Assembly: GCA_003049465.1 (NCBI GenBank)
Contig: PYSS01000014.1
Coordinates: 388,892 to 452,891 of the forward strand
Reading direction: 5' to 3'
DNA from: Magnaporthiopsis rhizophila
Lineage: Eukaryota > Ascomycota > Sordariomycetes > Magnaporthales > Magnaporthaceae
DNA: 64,000 nt
The translations under genes and the position numbers were made by a program. Positions 24,555-35,289 of this stretch are shown here, piece by piece. The notes beneath the pieces are model-generated. The model had not been told where the DNA came from. It did not search any database and worked only from the letters and a program-made list of their open reading frames with translations. The stretch's first letter is position 1, and each line of letters opens with the position of its first letter.

Positions 24555-25045
24555 TGTTACAAATAATTTTCTGCTTTTAGGATAGGGTATATTAAAAAAG
24601 GTGCTAAGCAGTATAATTTTCACAAAATTATTTATGCTAGGAAACTGGAATAATAATAAAAATTTCGATTATTTGCCCAAAGGATTGCCTTAAAGTTAAT
24701 TTAGGTTAACTAATGCTAAGGCCTTAATTAAAATTATTTAATATAATAAAAATTTTTTTTTTATATACCCGTAGGCCTCCATACCATATTTGTGTTATAT
24801 TTGTTATATTTATAGCAAATATATCACCGTGCTATGTTTGTTATATTTATAACAAATATATTACTGTGCTATATTTGCTATATTTATAGCAAACATATTA
24901 CCGGTGTTTAGGTAAATGCTTAGTTACGTAACTCCCTTTTGGCCTTAGTTATTCGGGCCCTTTGGCCTTCATGACTGCGGGGTAAAGGCGTACCGCTGGG
25001 GGTTAGCCCCAGCCCTTCTGCCCCCTGCCAGCTGTGGCCGTAACA
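24555..25045 (-). repeat. 5' LTR of chromovirus B
   Basis: 491 bases, the same length as 17696-18186; ends GGCCGTAACA. TTACGTAA lies at 24924-24931. Confidence 0.92.
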
Positions 25046-25050
25046 ATATG

Positions 25051-25300
25051 ACAATGTTCCCTTTTGCTTTGGTGTAACGGGTACTACCTTGGTCTAGTCT
25101 CGTGACAGTATCCGTTAATTTTTTTTTTAGCCTGTTGGATAGGTAAGGATCCCGTTAAATGCTGGTATAGGGTGGTCCTTGGTATGCCCCAAAATTGGGC
25201 GGCCCTTAAAATAAGGACTTTGGCCTGCACGGCCTCAATGGCCCGTTCGATTTTTTTTGGTGTATTGTTTCTTTGGTATATAGGTATTAAATTGCAGTAA
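25051..25300 (-). pseudogene. N-terminal psq/HTH domain of the Fot1-like transposase
   Basis: The minus strand reads KKIERAIEAVQAKVLILRAA, then FWGIPRTTLYQHLTGSLPIQ, the pipsqueak-type helix-turn-helix that starts pogo/Fot1 transposases. The frame then runs into the chromovirus B insertion. The initiator region itself is not clear. Confidence 0.85.
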
Positions 25301-25381
25301 AAAGTATAGAAAACGGATTAGAATTGCGAGATTTGTGGCGAGTTAAAGACGTGGCCAGATCTGAGGCAGTGGGCCCGTTTG

Positions 25382-25424
25382 AGGTGGACGTTATGGGGGG
25401 TGGCCGACTTGGGGTGCACTGACT
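25382..25424. repeat. Right terminal inverted repeat of the Fot1-like element
   Basis: Read outward-in it begins AGTCAGTGCACCCC and mirrors the left end at 7631. TA follows at 25425-25426. Confidence 0.9.
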
Positions 25425-25426
25425 TA

Positions 25427-26003
25427 AAGCCCTTGCCCTCCCGTCAAAATTGGGAGCTCGCAACGCTTTGCTTGGGTGAGCACCAAGGACAGTAAATAAA
25501 GGCAGCGCCCTGTTTCGGATATTCAAGTATGTGCCTCCACTCTCCCGGTGCGTACGGTTAACCGATGGAGGAAAACTGGATGGAAAGGAAATGCTTGCTT
25601 GATAGCGTAGGATCGGCACATTGGCTCTCAGGGTAGGAAGCAAACCGAGCCCCCTCACTCCCCCGCGGTCCGCAAGGACCACTCACGGTCGCTGCTTCAC
25701 GATCGACTGCCGATGCTGGCGGGCGAGGAGAGACACGGGAGACGAGGAGGTCGCCGTGTCCCGATCTGCGATTCGCCCTGGAATATGGGACGGTTATTTT
25801 ATAAAAACTGAAAGGTGGAGCCGACCCTCCACTTCCCGAGCGTTTGGAACTGGAACTTTAAAGAATGGCCAGGCTTGTGCGCAGAGAATCGAGCGGGCAA
25901 TGAAAGAGTAAGTGGCTTAATTAGGTCCCTGCAGGTAGCTTCGCCCAAAAGATTCGTCACAGCCTGAACTCATTCGTTGAACCTTCACGGCTATACCTGC
26001 TTA
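25427..26003. other. Intergenic and promoter region ahead of the monooxygenase gene
   Basis: Base composition returns abruptly to about 50% GC next to the transposon end. Short frames, for example 25621-25911, have no family resemblance. The last few hundred bases should hold the promoter of the monooxygenase gene. Confidence 0.5.
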
Positions 26004-28759
26004 ATGTCCGACATGGCAACCAATGGGCTAGCAGGAGGAGCCCAGCAACTTGGGGTCTCGCGCCCGTTGAAGGTGTTGATCGTCGGGGCTGGTCCGTTAC
26101 CCCCTGTCTGTGCCCGGCGTGTTGTACTTTGCTAAACTTGCACTCGATACAGGCATTTCAGGGCTCACTGCAGCTGTTGGCCTCCGCCGTGAAGGCCATG
26201 TCGTCACGGTAAGTTTGGTCGCCCACCCAAACATTTACTGCGGCTCTTGCGTTTTGAGACGACTAGGACTGACCGATGCGGTACCCATTCTCTCCCACCA
26301 TTTAGCTTTTCGAACGCTCGGACCTGGCGCGAGAGATTGGCGCAGCCATCCACCTTGGGCCCAACTGCAACGGCATCCTCCGCAGGCTCGGAGTCTATGC
26401 CGAGAACATTGGCGCGAATCCGATCCATGGCGTAGGTCTGACTGGAAGCTGAACTCGGCTCCTCTACCCACAAACAGGACACTGACATTGGCCTTAGATC
26501 GTCGAGCTTGACGGCCGGGGAAAAGTGACATCCGACGTTGACCTCAGGGAGTGGCTGTCGATGTGGCAGCACGTACGTTCGCTCATGGCTAGAATTTCCT
26601 CTCACTGGCTAGTTTCTCCAAACTGACTGAAAATCCCGATACCCTTCGATACAAAAACAGCCATGGCTGCTCTCCCACCGCGTGCAGCTCCATGAGGAGC
26701 TTAAGCGCCTGGCCACGTCGCCCAGCGGCGAGGGGACGCCTGCGACGCTCAGGACGTCGAGCCGGGTCGTCGCCGTCGACGTTGACACGGCGACGGTGAC
26801 GCTCGAGGACGGGGCCTCCTTCTCCGGAGACTTGGTCCTGGGAGCAGACGGAGTTAGCGTGCGTCGATGGACCACCATTTCATCCAAATATTGCCGAGTC
26901 AAGAAATGCTAAGGCGAAAAGACTCTATTATCCAGTCTGTTACGCGAGCTGCTGTGGTTGGGCCCGACCTCAAGCCCTTCGGGTCCGGCAAGAGCGCCTT
27001 CAGGTTTCTTATTCCCAGGAGCCGGATCCGCGAGAACCCCGCAACGGCGAGCTTGGCCGAGCGCGACGGCCACCTGTACATGTGGATCGGCGCAGACAGA
27101 CGGCTCGTCATGTACCCGTGCTCGGACAACACCGTCATGAACTTTGCCGCCATCCACCCGAGCGGCCTGTCGGCATCCAAAGGCGAGGGTGAGTACGATG
27201 ATGCGTGCGGAAAGAGAAGAGCAGCTGTTTTGACATTTCTGTGTTTGTAACAGGGTGGAACCGCAGCTCGACCAAGGAGGTGCTCCTCGACGTTTGCAGC
27301 AACTTCGGTGCCACCGTCCGAGCTCTCCTGGAGATGGTGGACGCCGAGCTGGACGGGCTCAAAGTCTGGACGCTGCTCGACATGGACCGCATCCCCAGCT
27401 GGCACAAAGGCCGACTCGCCCTGATGGGCGACGCCGCCCACCCATTTTTGCCGCATCTGGGGCAAGGAGGTAAAAACTGTTTCCCACGGCCCATGGTATC
27501 TATCTCAAACCCATAGCTAACTTTTTTCCCCCCGCAACGTAGGAGGCATCGCCATCGAGGACGCCGCCTCCATATGCGTGCTCCTCCCGCGCGGCACCCT
27601 ACCCGACGAGATCCCCGGGCGCCTGGCCCTGTACGAGAGGATCCGCGACGAGCGCGCCCACAAGGTGCAGCACTTTACCCGGCTCGCCGGCGCCGACGAC
27701 GGGGGTAGCAGCAATGGCGCCAAGCGCGAAGACTTCCACAATATGGAGCCCACGCGGTACAGCTTTGGCCACGACGAGTGGCACAACTCGACGCGCGCGC
27801 TCAGGGAGCACCTCTGGCGGTCGCGAGACGACCCCGCCTTGCGCTGGCGCCAGCCCGTCTCTTTCGGACCCATGCCGGGCCCACGGTCGGTCCACGCAGG
27901 CCGCGCCGGGGCGTCGGTGTGCGACGACGACGCGCGCTTCACGACGTGGTCGGTGCGGTTCCGGGCGTCGAGGACGTACCTCGAAACGCTGTTTCCCACC
28001 CCCGAATTCTCCTTCTCGGGCCCGGGCACCGTCGCCGAGGCGACCCTGTTGTGCTCGGAGCTGAGCAACCTACGCTGGCTCGGTGGTGGCGGCTACCGGT
28101 ACCTGGGCCTGTGGATCCACGGGGCTCAATGCAAGCCGCAGCAGCAGCAGCAGCAGAACGGCGGCGGTGGGGAGAGGAAGACGGTGCACGGCTCGTTCCT
28201 GCCGGTCCTGTTCGAGTCGAGCGCGGACCCGATCGTGACGGGGCGGGAGGAGCTGGGGATGCCGAAGCTGTTTTGCGACATTGACATCATCGACGGCGCG
28301 GCCGGCAAGGCGGAGACGGCGACGACTGCCAGCACCAGCATCGTGTGTAGCTGGCGGGGCACGCCCTTTTTGTGCATGCACATGGGCGGTTCTGAAGCGG
28401 ACCCCGTCGAGCGGGAAGCGACGCGGACGAACGGGGCGACGAAAGAGGCTTCCCCTGCTTCTCAGTACACGCTGGTCTATCGTTACGTGCCGGGCGTTGG
28501 CGCGCCAGGGCAGCAGCCAGACGCCGCGTACCCCGTGCTCGTACCGGAGCCTTCTTCTTCCTCGACCTCCCGGGTGGTTCAGAAGACGAGCTGCTTCAAA
28601 GACAGCCGGCTCGAATTCATGCCGGGGGACTGGGAGAGTCTGCCGACGCTGCACAACGTCGCCGCGGGTCTTGCTGGGATTCCCATCTACGGGATTGTCG
28701 AGGGCAAGGTGGAACAGGGACGGGGAGTGGCCATGTTCCCCCACGTAGAGCGGATTTGA
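26004..28759 (+). CDS. FAD monooxygenase (salicylate-hydroxylase type) fused to an acetoacetate-decarboxylase-like domain, 742 residues
   Basis: Eight exons: 26004-26091, 26153-26208, 26306-26431, 26498-26572, 26661-26858, 26936-27188, 27254-27469 and 27543-28759; the total is an exact multiple of three. All introns are GT-AG. The N-terminal half is a class A flavin monooxygenase: VLIVGAGISGL (FAD Rossmann motif, residues 25-34), LFERSDLAREIGAAIHLGPN, LVLGADGV, and RLALMGDAAHPFLPHLGQGG (GD motif, Asp325). The C-terminal 250-300 residues resemble acetoacetate decarboxylase-like beta barrels: FLPVLFESSADPIVTGREEL then GMPKLFCDIDI, whose Lys is the likely equivalent of the catalytic lysine. A Gln run and several acidic or low-complexity loops lie between. 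The fused protein could hydroxylate an aromatic or polyketide acid and then decarboxylate or rearrange it. Start: ATG at 26004, with a second in-frame ATG at 26013. Confidence 0.9.
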
Positions 28760-29014
28760 GGGTAACCTGTGTGGTTGGTTTGTTGGTTAGCCATGAGAGA
28801 TTGATTATCTTGTAGTTACGCATCGAAATAGACTTGGAACTTTGTTGTCTGGTTTATCGCCCTTGACGCTGCCGGCCGCCAAGATCCATGTATGAAAGCA
28901 GGATTTGGCTATATACTTAGTTTCTATTTGCAGTAAAACAGTGTCTCGCGCTCGACACAGTGTGGTTTCAAGGTTGCAGTGAAAATCATTGCCCATAGGC
29001 AGCCTCCGGCCAGT
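28760..29014. other. Short intergenic region between convergent genes
   Basis: About 255 bases holding the 3' ends of the monooxygenase and regulator genes. No element was recognised. Confidence 0.5.
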
Positions 29015-32000
29015 TTACCCAGTCTGTCCGCTCATGGCTGCGTCCAGCTGCGCAACAAACTCCATCATCGGCCCCGCTGCCGATCTCTGCAGCGCCTCCA
29101 TCAGCCGCAACAACCTCTCCACCAGGTACGGCCTGGCCAGGCCGTTGAAATTGTCACGCAGGATCCCGATGGCTGGGCTCAGCGCCGCCTCCGGATCTCC
29201 CAGTGACACCACCGCGGTTTCAGACCCAGAACCGCTACTCAGCAAGCACGGCCTGCCCACCCCGAAGCACGTCCACTGCTGCGTGGCCAGATGGTCATCT
29301 CCGTTCAGGCAGACCTTGTCCGCCAAATCCTCCTCACCACCGCCGTTGCGCTGCCCCTGTCCCTGTCCCCGCCGCCGCCGCTCCCTCTGTGCGGCGAGCA
29401 GGCTCCATACCCAGAGCACCAACGTGGCCTGGTACACCCCCACCGCCACGGGACCCAACGCCGTGCCTCGGGGTGCCCGCTTCGCCAAGTGCAGGACCCG
29501 CCCTGCGTGCGCGATTGCCCTCCGGGCCGCCTCCCCACTGGCTCCGTCGGCTCCGCCGGCCCAGCCAGCCAAGGCGCCGTACGCGGCCCGCGCGTGCTCG
29601 GGTCCCTCCATGCCCGCGAAAACCTGCACCTCCTCAAACGGGGTGTGCAGGTGCATCTGGATCAGCTCGAGGCGCATGGAAAGCATTGTGGAGTGCACCT
29701 GGGCTGCCACATCGTTGTTGTCCTGTCTTCCTTCTTGGCTGCCGGCAGATGGGCACGACGGAAGCGTGGAGCCATTGTTTGTGTCCAAGACCAGCCTGAA
29801 CTGCGCCAGCAGCTTGAGCAGCTCGTCCCGGCGGCTGGTCAGGATAAATGGACTCGAGAGGCACGAGGACCCTTTGGCACCGCCGCCGCCGCCGGCCGTC
29901 GCAAGCGACCGGTGCAGGGCGGACAGCTGCATGCACTCCCACGCGAGCGACCAGGCGCAGGTGAGAAAGGCGTCCTTTGCAAATGCGGTGTCCGCGGCCA
30001 TGTTGGCACGCGGTGACTGGAACGTGGCGAGGTCGCCGAGGTAGTCCGCGACCGAGGGCGGCGACGGCGGCGGCCGGCTGCTACTTGCCACCGGGGATGG
30101 CTGGGAAGACGACTCGTGGTGGAGCTGGAGCGATTGTTGCTGCCACTGCTGGGCTGTAGGCGCGGCCCAGAGGGCGGGCGCGCACGGCAGCGGCAGGGTC
30201 AGCTCCGCGTACGAGACGAGAGGGCCGGTCAGGAGGTACATGGACGAGTCGTGATCGTGCTGCGCTATGCGGAAGGCGGTGCGCTTGAAGGACTCCTGTT
30301 CGACCCACGCGTGCCACGCCATCTCCGGGGGAGAGGATGACGTGCCGCCGCTCCAGTGGTCGCCAGCGTCGCCGGTATCTTCGGTGTCGGGACCATCGAG
30401 GACCGCCGCCTTGGCCGGGGCGTAGCTGGACTTGCGAAACCGGCCATCGCGCCGGATCATTGTCAGGATCGCCTGCAGTGAGCTCTCGGCGATCTCGACC
30501 TTGCGGCCCCGCCCGCTCCACAGGCCGATCTCGAGGTTGATGAGGTAGGCCTGCATGAGCTCGAGGTTCCGGCATAGCGTGTTGTCGCTTTCCCAAACCC
30601 TGGGGACGGCGACGCGGACGCACTCCTGCATGGCATAACCTAGCTTGGCGAGGGTCGGATCCGCCGTCACGACCGCGCCCGCCGCCGCCATGGCCAGCAG
30701 CAGCTCCGGCCGCTTGCGGTTCGGGTCCAGGGTTGGAGTGTGGATGAAGGAACACGCTCGCGGCAGCGGTGAGGCGAGGAAGTGCTGGATCAGCGCGTCC
30801 AGCAGCTCGGCGCTGGGGAACGCCGCGACGGCTTTGGGCAGGTTCTCGGGCCGGCACGACTGGATGACGGTGGTTAGGATATTATCGCGGACCGAGGTGT
30901 CCAGGTGACAGGCTGGGTAGATGGTCCGTGAAAGCCGTATATGTGATTCTGGAGATGGATTGTCCCGGGAGCCCGAAGGCAGCGAGAGGTTCTGTTCCTC
31001 TGCCGCGCCGTGGTCTCTAGGGCTCGGCCGGAAGCGCCAGTGGTGGTTCCGGAATGCCTCGGATGCGGCCGAAGCCGGATTTCCCGCCGGGTCTGGGCTT
31101 CGCGTTGGTAAAGGCTGCCGCGAAGAAGGGTGCTCGGGGCGGGTGTCCCCGTCCTCGGGCGCGATCGCGGTGCTGTGGGCTATGCCGAGGAATCGTAGGT
31201 CCACATCACCAAGAGCAATCTCGGGGAATGATTGGTTGATGTCTAGAGCATCTCCGCCAGCTCCGGACCACAGCCCGGGAAGAAAATCCCAGTCGGCAAG
31301 CGACGGTGTGCAGAACTCGGCGGGGAGACCGGGGTGGGCAAACCCGTTGAGTTCGTTGTCTACAAGGGAGGCACGTCAGAGGACTGAGTCTCGCGCTTAT
31401 TCTCCACGTGAGTGAACGCCTCGACGCCGAGAACACGAACACATACCTAATATTCCCTGTGCAGCCAAGGGGACAACAGCGTCTGTGGAAGCACCAAAGT
31501 CGCCGGTCTCTTGATGGAGGTCGTCCGCGATAGCACTAGATTGCAGAGGGACGGATGGGCTGACTGCCGGCCTCGCCGCCGTCTCGGACATGTCCAGCAA
31601 CGGCATGGATTCCTCAGGCTGCACTTGGAGACTGGCCGCCACAGAAATGGGCGTCGCCAACAAATGTCTCGTCTCCTGCGATGCTGGGCGTATATCGGAG
31701 CGGGGCGCTTCGCCGTTATCGTCGTTGTCATCGTTATCGCCCTCGCCGTCGTCTTCGTCGTGTTCATCGGCACGCGCGAAGACGCACTCCAGCCCCTTTT
31801 GGGCGCAGCGCCGGCACGGCTTGGACTCGGTACACCGCACATGATTGACGGCGCAGGGTCGGCACGCACGCGTCACGCGGCCGGGCACCTCGGCCGCCGC
31901 GACAGCAGCAATGCGCGACCGGTTGTTGACCTTTGCGTTGCGCACCTCGTGTGCTGCCACATGGCGCCGAAGGAGGTCCCTGTGATGCTTGCAGTTAGCA

Positions 32001-32341
32001 CTGCAAGCAGTCTGGCCGGGACACCAAAGATGGCAATCAGCCGTGCCAAGCACTTGGTTGTGCGCCCGTGCCACACCGACCTACGTTCTCGAGAACGACT
32101 TGCCGCAAATGGAGCAGCGGTGCGGCTTCGAGCCGGTATCTACAGGCGGGATGGGCTGTCAGTTCCACTGCGTGCGTGCCTTGGCTCGCTGGTCCTGTCT
32201 GTGCCTACGAGAACGAATGTGGCGGGCCAGGTGGTCCAGCCGATTGTAGTGGCGCTTGCACGACCCGCACTGGAACAGCCCTGTTTCATTGGAGGGCGGC
32301 GGCGTGCTGCAACCACCCCTCGCGGCTCCGGTGCTGCTCAT
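29015..32341 (-). CDS. Fungal transcription factor with two C2H2 fingers plus a Zn2Cys6 cluster, 1021 residues
   Basis: Four exons on the minus strand: 32341-32209, 32139-32085, 31979-31447 and 31359-29015, 1022 codons including stop. Splicing rebuilds two classical fingers: Cys25/Cys28/His41/His45, a HTGSKPH linker, then Cys53/Cys56/His69/His73. A binuclear cluster follows, with Cys102, 105, 112, 118, 121 and 128 in the order C-x2-C-x6-C-x5-C-x2-C-x6-C. After an acidic, low-complexity stretch, the long last exon carries the middle homology region of fungal-specific factors (fungal_trans, roughly residues 430-800; for example FRIAQHDHDSSMYLLTGPL). It acts in the nucleus. It converges on the monooxygenase gene and diverges from the aldehyde-dehydrogenase-like gene, so a pathway-specific role is likely. 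Neither zinc domain survives if the first introns are ignored, which supports the model. Confidence 0.9.
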
Positions 32342-32766
32342 GGTTCCGGATCGCTGGATCTCAAAAGTCAAGTCGGGTAATGTAGGGAGTTGGTGGGGGA
32401 GTCGGGACGGAAACAGCACTAGAAAGAGAGGGCCGAAGGTTTCGGTATTGTACTTGGGAGCGGATCGCTCGGGAATGCGCCCCCACCCTTCCCGATGAGG
32501 GGAGAAAGTGCGTAATCGGCATTTGGCAAATGCAGGCCTTCCCTGTACTCGGCTTTTGCGTACCTTGCTTCGCCGCGTTCAAATTCATTGATGTGGCACG
32601 CGTAGCTAGCCAGCCTGCAGTTATCTATCCTGCACGTCTCCTCATTTTGGAGCTTGACGAGATTCTGCCTCGGGAGCAGCCAGCAGCACTCATGATATAG
32701 CCACCACATTCCAGCACTTTGCCCATCAATATCATAACCACCATCACCATCATCACCACCATCATC
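32342..32766. promoter_or_regulatory. Bidirectional promoter between the regulator and the ALDH-like gene
   Basis: 425 bases between two divergent start codons. A (CAT/CAC)n trinucleotide run at about 32729-32766 leads directly into the ALDH-like start. I cannot identify factor sites with confidence. Confidence 0.6.
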
Positions 32767-34530
32767 ATGCCCAAGCCCTTCGGCAAGGTCAGGTCCGCCG
32801 CCATCGACGGCAGGGCCCTCAACCCCATCTTCCGCAAGCTCCAGCTGAGGCGGCTGCACGACTTGCTCTCGGATAAGGCCGCCGAGATCCAGGACGCCCT
32901 CGCCGGTGACGTGGGAGACAGCCGCGTGCGCGCCGCCGAGGCCCAGCTCGAGTACTGGCTGGCCATGCGGGTCCTGAGCCAGGAGTGGGCCTCCCTGGAC
33001 ACGGGGAAGGCCCTGCATGACGAGTATGCTGTCTCGCGGGGCCAGAACAGCTTGGGGAGGGAGCCGGTAGGCATCGTCGTCATCCATCCGGCCAGACATT
33101 CCTTCTTGTTCGCCCTCATGTCGGCACTCGCCCCGGCTTTGGCGGCGGGAAACTGCGTGATTGTTCACGTGAGTATTCATCTGTTCACTTTCCAGGCAGC
33201 ACCCACTGAATCGATCTTGGCCGCCGTGACAGACCGAGCAGACTTTGCAGCGGACTCCCCGCCTGGTCCTGGACCTCGTCGCCCAGGCTCTCGACGGCGA
33301 AATCTTTGCGGTGGCAGACTCCCCGCCCAGCGACTCTGAGATCGGGTACCCCCACGTCCGCGTTCTCCAAAATGGCATCGCCGACGGCAGCAGCAACATC
33401 GTCCCCTCGCACCACCTCGTCTCGGATTCGGGCGTCCGGGTCGCGGCCGTGGTCGAGCGCGACGCCGACCTCGACCTAGCTGCGCGGGAGCTGGTGCGCG
33501 CGCGCTTCGGCTTCCGCGGCAGCCCACCTCCTTATGCGCCCGATGTGGTGCTGGTCAACGAGTGGGTGAAACCCAAGTTCATGGAGGCCGTCGTCCGGCA
33601 TGCCGTCAGGTTTTCGTCGCCTGAGACCAAGGGAAAGCGGCCTTCGCCTGTCCCCGGCCACGGGCAGAGTCTCTCCGAGAAGCTCAAAGGAGAGAAAGGG
33701 TTGAATGTGGTGTCGTGGAGTTCGACTGGGATAGTGGTGGATGTCGAGGACAGGTCCGCCAGCTTTTGTTTCTTTGTCCATCTCCCCGATCGACCCAAGG
33801 CTCTGACAACAGGCTTCACAGGCAATCCTCGATTCTGCGCAGCAAAGTGCATGAGAACTGCCTGCTCGTCCATGCTACCACGAGCATAGACGACGCCATC
33901 GATGTCGCAAATAGGTAATCACGTCAAGCCAAGGGCTGCGAGCAGGCCTTCCAAAGGGATACAAGTCTGACACGTCAACCCACAGGAACGGTCGTCTCGG
34001 GGCGGCCTACATCTTCGCCAAGCCAGCACCAGCCAAGTACATCTGCCAATTCCTTGGCACCCCGCTGTCGTTTGTCAACCACTGTCCGACGAGTCTTCTC
34101 TGTGAGTTTGATCGGGAGTCTTCTCAGCATAAAACTCTCGATTTCTTCATCCTCCGCTGACTGATAAACAGTCTGGCCCATGACGCCGCAAAACCTAGCC
34201 GGCGACCTGTCCAATTTTTCGCCCTACGGTCAAGATGTGTTTTCCCTCCCCAAAACACAAATCGTCGCCCCGTCCGCGCAGGAGACCTCGCTGGCGAAGG
34301 CGCTCCAGCTGGATCCGCCAGGCCGCGGGTTAGGCGCTGCGCTGGCACTGGAAGCGGCGGCTAAGCTCCCTGCGTTGGAGCGGCCGTATCCAGGGGTTCG
34401 GGGCTTGCATTTCTTCATGCAGGGAATTCTAACTGGAGGGATCTTGCTACTGTCCCCGGTTCTTACCGCTGTTGGGGTCGGTTCGTATTATGGGGTTGCG
34501 TACTTAAAGCACGCGTTTTATAAGTCGTAA
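32767..34530 (+). CDS. Aldehyde-dehydrogenase-like protein, 496 residues, catalytic Cys not evident
   Basis: Five exons: 32767-33168, 33233-33753, 33822-33914, 33986-34101 and 34172-34530, 497 codons including stop. The fold family is shown by LEYWLAMRVLSQEW, GREPVGIVVIHPARHSFLFAL, ALAAGNCVIVH, the beta-strand region PPYAPDVVLVNEWVKPKF, and NGRLGAAYIFAKPAPAKY. ALDHs oxidise aldehydes to acids with NAD(P) through a Cys in a GQxC-like loop. Here the aligned loop reads GFRGSPPPYAPD with no Cys, and the usual ELGG glutamate is also not clear. The C-terminus carries a hydrophobic stretch (GILTGGILLLSPVLTAVGVG) that may anchor it to membrane. It may be a non-dehydrogenase member or use a different mechanism. 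Co-located with the regulator and the monooxygenase. Confidence 0.85.
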
Positions 34531-34633
34531 GAGAGACAAATTAAAAAGCTCGTAATATTTCAAGCAAATTTGAAAGTAAAGGTGTTTTAATTTTTTTATA
34601 CTAGTTTTCCAACTGTTTAATTTTTAATTTATA
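34531..34633. other. 3' flank of the ALDH-like gene
   Basis: About 100 AT-rich bases up to the next transposon end. Nothing else seen. Confidence 0.5.
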
Positions 34634-34868
34634 AGTCGGGTACCCCCTATCCGACTAGCCACTTATCAGACCATTTTAATCTTATCTGGAGACGGCACGA
34701 CCTTACACCGCTACTCCCGCATATCTCGATGAAAATGCATCCGTTTTTCATAATTGTTACTGCATTTTATAAGTAAAAAAATAAAAAAGCAATATATTGA
34801 AAACCAAATTATAAAGGCTTGCCGTTTAACTGATAGCGGCATCTTAATCCGGGGGGTTACCGCCATAT
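34634..34868 (+). mobile_element. 5' end of a second Fot-like DNA transposon, cut by an LTR
   Basis: Starts AGTCGGGTACCCCC right after a TA (34632-34633), in the style of Fot1 ends. A plus-strand frame near 34770-34867 reads KKQYIENQIIKACRLTDSGI, then LIRGVTAI, a psq-type helix-turn-helix head. It breaks off exactly where an LTR begins at 34869. The terminal sequence differs from the 7631/25424 family, so it is a separate lineage. Confidence 0.7.
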
Positions 34869-35284
34869 TGTTACGACCACGCTAAAGGTGACAGGGGACG
34901 AAAGGGCTGGGCGAAGCCCCCAGCAGTGCGCCTTTAACCCGCAGTCACTAGACCAAGGGTCACGTGGCTAGGTTACCGAAACAAAAATACGATCTGTGAT
35001 TTATCAGACAAATTATAAAGCAAAATATAATTTGTAATTTGTTAAAGAAATTACAAATTAAAGGATAAGGCACTAGGGAAAAAGTATACCTAAGGCGTAT
35101 ATAAAAAGGAGATTTTTTTTCCTTTTTAAATCTTAATTAAGATTTTTATTGACAGGAGTGGGTTTCTTCTGTTAAGTTGGCTCGGAGATCTCCAAAAAGG
35201 GTGAATAACAATCTTTATAATCTGGGAAAATCCTATTATTATGCACAAAAAGGAAGGAATTTATCTGCCTAATAAAGGGCAAAG
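34869..35284 (+). repeat. Divergent LTR of the B-F family, interrupted by chromovirus C
   Basis: Begins TGTTACGACCACG and keeps the LTR landmarks: the GGGCTGGG..CCCCCAGC hairpin, the CGCCTTTAACCCGCAG segment, CACGTG at 34961-34966, and a TATATAAAAAGG promoter-like box near 35099. Chromovirus C then inserts at GACTG (35285-35289). The LTR probably continues at 49863-49994 and possibly past 57476, after element D. I could not fix its 3' end or a matching target duplication. Confidence 0.6.
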
Positions 35285-35289
35285 GACTG

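Larger units (their letters stand above)
17696..25045 (-). mobile_element. Chromovirus B (Ty3-type), inserted in the Fot1-like transposon
   Basis: Two 491-bp LTRs (17696-18186 and 24555-25045) and ATATG duplications at 17691-17695 and 25046-25050 define a 7350-base element. The reading direction is minus: the 5' LTR is at the right, then Gag (24431 downward), a CCHC region near 23650, a hydrophobic segment at 22502-22308, RT 21042-20752 and integrase near 20000-19700. The 3' LTR is at the left, with a purine-rich tract next to it. A plus-strand antisense frame lies at 18300-18908. Heavily RIP-mutated. Confidence 0.92.
7631..25424 (-). mobile_element. Fot1-like (pogo/Tc1-mariner) DNA transposon, split by two nested LTR elements
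   Basis: The two ends carry matching terminal inverted repeats (7631-7673 and 25382-25424) flanked by TA target duplications (7629-7630 and 25425-25426). Removing chromoviruses A and B with their 5-bp duplications leaves three segments of 535, 1054 and 374 bases, about 1.96 kb, close to the roughly 1.9 kb of Fot1. The transposase is on the minus strand: its psq-type helix-turn-helix lies at 25051-25300, its middle at 16642-17695, and its 3' end at 7631-8165. All parts are RIP-mutated and carry many stops, so this copy cannot make transposase. Confidence 0.9.

Noticed and set aside
29203..30044. Plus-strand frames opposite the regulator gene (up to 351 codons)
   Set aside because: GC-rich coding DNA opens the opposite strand; the products are Pro/Arg/Ser-rich without domains, while the minus strand encodes a coherent regulator.
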